Origin: an uncultured bacterium
GTDB lineage: Bacteria; Actinomycetota; Coriobacteriia; Coriobacteriales; Eggerthellaceae
Assembly: GCA_905214325.1 (NCBI GenBank)
Contig: CAJMLT010000051.1
Location: 1-8,429, forward strand
DNA length: 8,429 bases
Reading direction: 5' to 3'
In this document: piece after piece, positions 6,057 through 8,429 of the stretch
How the letters are laid out: each line of letters opens with the position of its first letter
How positions within the stretch are numbered: the stretch's first letter is position 1
Translations under genes and position numbers: made by a program
Notes under the pieces: generated by a model
Told to the model about the DNA's origin: nothing
The model's input: only the letters and a program-made list of their open reading frames with translations
Databases searched by the model: none

Positions 6057-7424
6057 TCAGTCGAGTACGTGAAGGGTTGCGGCGGTGATGCCCTGCAGCT
6101 GCTTGCTGATGGTCGGGTGGGGTCCTAGGCGGGAGAACACGCCTTGGAAGGTGCCGTTATAGAGGTAGAGACCGCTCAGGTTGTTGTAGGCCGTTTTCCC
6201 ACTGATGAGGCGTTCGTCTGTCGTTGACTCGATGTTCGTATCGGGAGGCAGGGTGAACGTTTTGTAGGGAGTTATGTAGCGCTGCACGAGAAACGGTGCT
6301 CCCGCCGCGCCGTCGGCATAGCGTTTCACTATTTCCTCCCATTCCGCTTGGGAATGAAAGCACCCCGCATAGACATCTTTGGCCCCGTAGTTGTCGGTCG
6401 GCTTGATGATCCAGTCATCTTTGCGAGAGAGTATTTCATCGAAATGGGGATGGGTGGAATCGAGGAAAAACGTTTGGGGAACGTGCGCGGCGATGAAGGA
6501 GTTTTCCTCGTCGGAGAGGAACGCTTTCGTTTGCGGGTGGTAGAGAACGTCGAATATCTGCTTGTCATGGACGAGATGTCCGGCAAAACTGCCGATAAGG
6601 GCGACCGCTTCGTGACGTACGGCTTCGATGAGATCCTGAGATTCATCCCAGTATTCCAGCACATCGTTGGTGACGCTTCTTCGCCAGATGGCATCGATCG
6701 GTTTTCCGTCGTTTCCGAAAAGCGTGGTTCCGTCGAAGGAGAGATCCCTTACGTCACATACGATGCATTCGTAGCCACTTTCGGCGAAGAAGTCGCAAAA
6801 CACCTTGAATTCGTCGACCACGGCGTATTCCAGATAGTCGCAGATGGCGAAACGGGGGTGCTCCACCCGATGTTCGTAGGTGTTGTAGATGGCGATAAAT
6901 TCCTTCACCCACGAGTGAAATAACTCGCATTGTTCCACGGAGTGACGTTGTGTGAAGCGGCGATAGGTCTCGGAGGTTTCTATGCTGTGGGTGATCTCCC
7001 GGTTTTCGTTCATGCCGGCCGATCCGTCGCCGTTGAATTCACAGAATCCGCAGGCAAGCGTGTCTTCGTCGAGAAAGACATCGATGCGGGCGAAGGGGAG
7101 AAGGGCGTCATAGCCACGGGGGAGCAGGATGAGGTCTTCGAGACGTCGATCGAAGGAGAAAACGCCACGGTAGGTGGGGTCATCGAGATAGTGTTGTATC
7201 ACTTTGCACAGGATGGCATGGGTCGTTTCGCTGACGTGTCGGAACATATCCCAAGAGGCCGTGTCGAAAAGGCGGGGGACGAAGGAGCAGGCAACGACCT
7301 GCTCGTGGACGATAGCCGTCGAGTTCTTCATGTAGGTATAAGCCTTGCGTCTGCCTTCGATGTCGCCATCGAGTTCATCCATGATGGCGAAGTATTCTTC
7401 GGTCAGGGCAGCATTGTGGTTCAT
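6057..7424 (-). CDS. Circularly permuted ATP-grasp ligase, glutathionylspermidine-synthase-like
   Basis: The protein has 455 residues and looks soluble. I place it among the circularly permuted ATP-grasp enzymes related to the synthetase half of glutathionylspermidine synthase, which join a carboxylate to an amine through an acyl-phosphate. Residues 112-143 (FARIDVFLDED, then CEFNGDGSAGMNENRE) match the family's E-x-N-x-D segment for Mg-ATP binding. DWIIKPTDNYGAKDVYAG (337-354) is the ATP-grasp lysine and glycine-loop region, with Lys341. FLVQRYI (378-384) is the hinge strand, and GLYLYNGTFQGVFSRLG (418-434) is a typical C-terminal strand pair. No amidase domain is attached, so this is not the bifunctional enzyme. 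Substrates are unknown, and a small peptide or polyamine conjugate is only one possibility. The ATG at 7422-7424 follows an AAAGGG ribosome binding site. It is the first gene of a two-gene operon with the Lit-like membrane protein. Confidence 0.82.
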   Translation of the reverse strand: MNHNAALTEEYFAIMDELDGDIEGRRKAYTYMKNSTAIVHEQVVACSFVPRLFDTASWDMFRHVSETTHAILCKVIQHYLDDPTYRGVFSFDRRLEDLILLPRGYDALLPFARIDVFLDEDTLACGFCEFNGDGSAGMNENREITHSIETSETYRRFTQRHSVEQCELFHSWVKEFIAIYNTYEHRVEHPRFAICDYLEYAVVDEFKVFCDFFAESGYECIVCDVRDLSFDGTTLFGNDGKPIDAIWRRSVTNDVLEYWDESQDLIEAVRHEAVALIGSFAGHLVHDKQIFDVLYHPQTKAFLSDEENSFIAAHVPQTFFLDSTHPHFDEILSRKDDWIIKPTDNYGAKDVYAGCFHSQAEWEEIVKRYADGAAGAPFLVQRYITPYKTFTLPPDTNIESTTDERLISGKTAYNNLSGLYLYNGTFQGVFSRLGPHPTISKQLQGITAATLHVLD

Positions 7425-7515
7425 GGGATCCCTTTCGGTAGGGGAAGCGGTGGAGGCGGCGTATTCGGAAACCGATGGCCGAGAAGAAGCGCCGTGGGTT
7501 TCGGTGTTTTTCGCT

Positions 7516-7545
7516 ATTGTAAGGCAGCGATACTCGTGCTGTTAA
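7516..7545 (-). promoter_or_regulatory. Promoter of the ATP-grasp / Lit-like operon
   Basis: On the - strand, TTAACA (7540-7545) and TACAAT (7516-7521) are separated by 18 bases, each one base off consensus. Transcription would start near 7509, leaving a leader of about 85 bases that can form a small GAAACC/GGTTTC stem. No terminator was found between tetR and this promoter. Confidence 0.65.
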
Positions 7546-7656
7546 GCATGCGTGTCGGATGCCCACGAAGAATCCCCTTTTCCCGATTGTGCGGCTCCGG
7601 CTGGCTTTGCACCCGTGGTGTCGTTGCGTTCGGATCCGGTAACGGTGTCTGCGCCT

Positions 7657-8253
7657 TCATCGCCTCATGTTCGCAAGGCCTCTCAGGCCTTCGACGGCGC
7701 TTCTACTTGCGATGGCTGCAATGGTTTCCAAGGGTATCTGTCGATCGGATTCTAACCATGTGCGGTAAACGGCTATGGTTCCCGCCAGATAGAAATCCAA
7801 GAAGTAGTCGAGATATTGTCCGGCTTCATCGGGGAAGGAGATCTGGTCGGTGATGAGGATCTCCTTCACGGCCTTCGACCAGTGCTCGGCTATTTTCTCG
7901 ATGGTGAAATCCTGAAGGATCCGTTGGCGGAAGGACAGGTTTTCTTCGATGAGGGAGTTGAGGTTCATGAAGAGGAGATTGACATTTGTTTCAAGGTCTC
8001 CGAAAAAGCCCTTCCCGTCGATGTTGGTGATGATTCCCTGGACCGTTTCGCGGGCATGATCATCGACCACATCTTCGATCGAGGCGTAGTGGGCGTAGAA
8101 GGTTTTTCGATCGATATCGGCCTTTCGGGCGAGGGCGGTGATGGTGATTTTATCGTAGTCCGTTTCGATGAGAAGTTCTTGGAAAGCGGTCTTGATCGCC
8201 GTTTTCGTTTTCTCGATACGTCGGTCGGTCTTACGGGATGTTTTGCCGGTCAT
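7657..8253 (-). CDS. TetR/AcrR-family transcriptional regulator
   Basis: The 198-residue DNA-binding repressor-type protein has a TetR domain at the N-terminus: KTAIKTAFQELLIE (helix 1, 17-30) and ITITALARKADIDRKTFYAH (36-55), the helix-turn-helix, followed by YASIEDV. The C-terminal ligand domain is all helical. The overall shape recalls the TetR_C_8 (DhaS-like) group, but the ligand is unknown. The ATG at 8251-8253 is chosen because AAGGTGG (8262-8268) lies eight bases upstream. A GTG at 8263-8265 would add four residues but has no ribosome binding site. The gene diverges from one that starts at 8417, and the region between carries palindromic sites suited to autoregulation and control of the neighbour. 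Downstream lies the ATP-grasp operon in the same direction, with its own promoter. Confidence 0.93.
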   Translation of the reverse strand: MTGKTSRKTDRRIEKTKTAIKTAFQELLIETDYDKITITALARKADIDRKTFYAHYASIEDVVDDHARETVQGIITNIDGKGFFGDLETNVNLLFMNLNSLIEENLSFRQRILQDFTIEKIAEHWSKAVKEILITDQISFPDEAGQYLDYFLDFYLAGTIAVYRTWLESDRQIPLETIAAIASRSAVEGLRGLANMRR

Positions 8254-8299
8254 GATGATACCCACCTTGTTCGAATTTGTAGAAAACTCAACACTTCAA

Positions 8300-8318
8300 C
8301 AACAATTGCCCATTGTTG
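8300..8318. promoter_or_regulatory. Operator 1, imperfectly spaced palindrome
   Basis: CAACAAT (8300-8306) and ATTGTTG (8312-8318) are perfect inverted arms around a five-base spacer. The right arm supplies the -35 of the + strand promoter, and the whole site lies just downstream of the predicted tetR transcription start. It is a likely binding site for the adjacent TetR protein by location and symmetry. Confidence 0.65.
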
Positions 8319-8340
8319 ACCTGCGCATATCTAATATAAT
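8313..8340 (+). promoter_or_regulatory. Promoter of the gene starting at 8417
   Basis: TTGTTG (8313-8318) lies 16 bases before a perfect TATAAT (8335-8340). Transcription would start near 8347, giving a leader of about 70 bases that contains operator 2. The -35 is weak and coincides with an operator arm. Confidence 0.55.
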
Positions 8341-8361
8341 CAACAGATGTACAAAAATCAA
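8333..8361 (-). promoter_or_regulatory. Promoter of tetR
   Basis: On the - strand, TTGATT (8356-8361) and TATATT (8333-8338) are separated by 17 bases, giving a start near 8326 and a leader of about 70 bases. Its -10 overlaps the -10 of the opposing promoter by four bases, so both cannot be open at once. Confidence 0.6.
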
Positions 8362-8370
8362 CAATTGTTG
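8359..8370. promoter_or_regulatory. Operator 2, perfect 12-base palindrome
   Basis: CAACAATTGTTG is a perfect palindrome with the same arms as operator 1 but no spacer. It overlaps the tetR -35 and lies just downstream of the predicted + strand start. It is a likely second site for the TetR protein. Further TCAACA half-sites occur at 8288-8293, 8296-8301 and 8340-8345. Confidence 0.65.
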
Positions 8371-8416
8371 CATTTGTATTAAATATATATCCGAAGTGGT
8401 TTCAAGGGGGAGTAGG

Positions 8417-8429
8417 ATGAACGCAGCAA
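8417..8429 (+). CDS. Start of a gene divergent from tetR, cut by the window edge
   Basis: An ATG at 8417-8419 follows AAGGGGG (8404-8410) by six bases, and a + strand promoter lies upstream. Only Met-Asn-Ala-Ala can be read, so nothing can be said of its function beyond position. Genes divergent from a TetR regulator are often its targets, such as efflux pumps or catabolic enzymes. Confidence 0.5.

Noticed and set aside
7657..7659. Frameshifted extension of tetR into a +1 frame with a low-complexity tail that ends near 7544
   Set aside because: The regulator already ends at a normal family length and no slippery sequence is present, so no frameshift is needed.
6930..7853. Open frame of 307 codons on the + strand spanning two genes
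   Set aside because: It crosses the start of the ATP-grasp gene, its promoter and the end of tetR on the other strand. The translation changes character along its length and matches nothing.

Overview
The window looks like a chromosomal segment of a moderately GC-rich anaerobic bacterium. The best guess is an actinomycete of the class Coriobacteriia (Eggerthellaceae-like). This rests on the polyferredoxin style, strong AGGAGG-type ribosome binding sites, a DUF1461/Lit-family membrane protein and a proline-rich, membrane-anchored protein with G-x-Y-x-V-G-x-D-I-P-x-G-x-Y repeats. The assignment is inference and no marker gene settles it. There are eight genes I can defend, plus the first codons of a ninth at the right edge. 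I see no transposon, phage, CRISPR, tRNA or rRNA.

Layout, left to right. Positions 1-218 carry no gene but hold two hairpins, a possible + strand terminator at the left edge and a clear - strand terminator at 155-186. Next, on the - strand, is a membrane-anchored protein of unknown function (219-1349). A three-gene - strand operon follows: gltX (3059-4558), then a multi-cluster ferredoxin (1903-3024), then a hotdog thioesterase (1512-1913). It reads from a promoter near 4595-4622 to a hairpin terminator at 1435-1462. Diverging from gltX on the + strand is a yqeY-like gene (4773-5216) with an extended -10 promoter. Convergent to it is a two-gene - strand operon: a circularly permuted ATP-grasp ligase (6057-7424) followed nine bases later by a DUF1461/Lit-family membrane protein (5226-6047), with a good promoter at 7516-7545. 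Last comes a TetR-family regulator (7657-8253, - strand). It diverges from a gene that starts at 8417 and leaves the window.

How the parts may work together. gltX is a housekeeping translation gene, and the redox protein and thioesterase appear to share its transcript. The ATP-grasp ligase and the Lit-like membrane protein form a tight pair whose joint function is unknown. They could act on an amide-linked small molecule or on the cell envelope, but nothing here proves it. The tetR intergenic region is the most structured regulatory DNA in the window. Two palindromic CAACAAT/ATTGTTG sites each lie on the -35 element of one of two divergent promoters, and the -10 elements of those promoters overlap. 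This is a compact two-way switch that most likely controls both tetR and the truncated gene.
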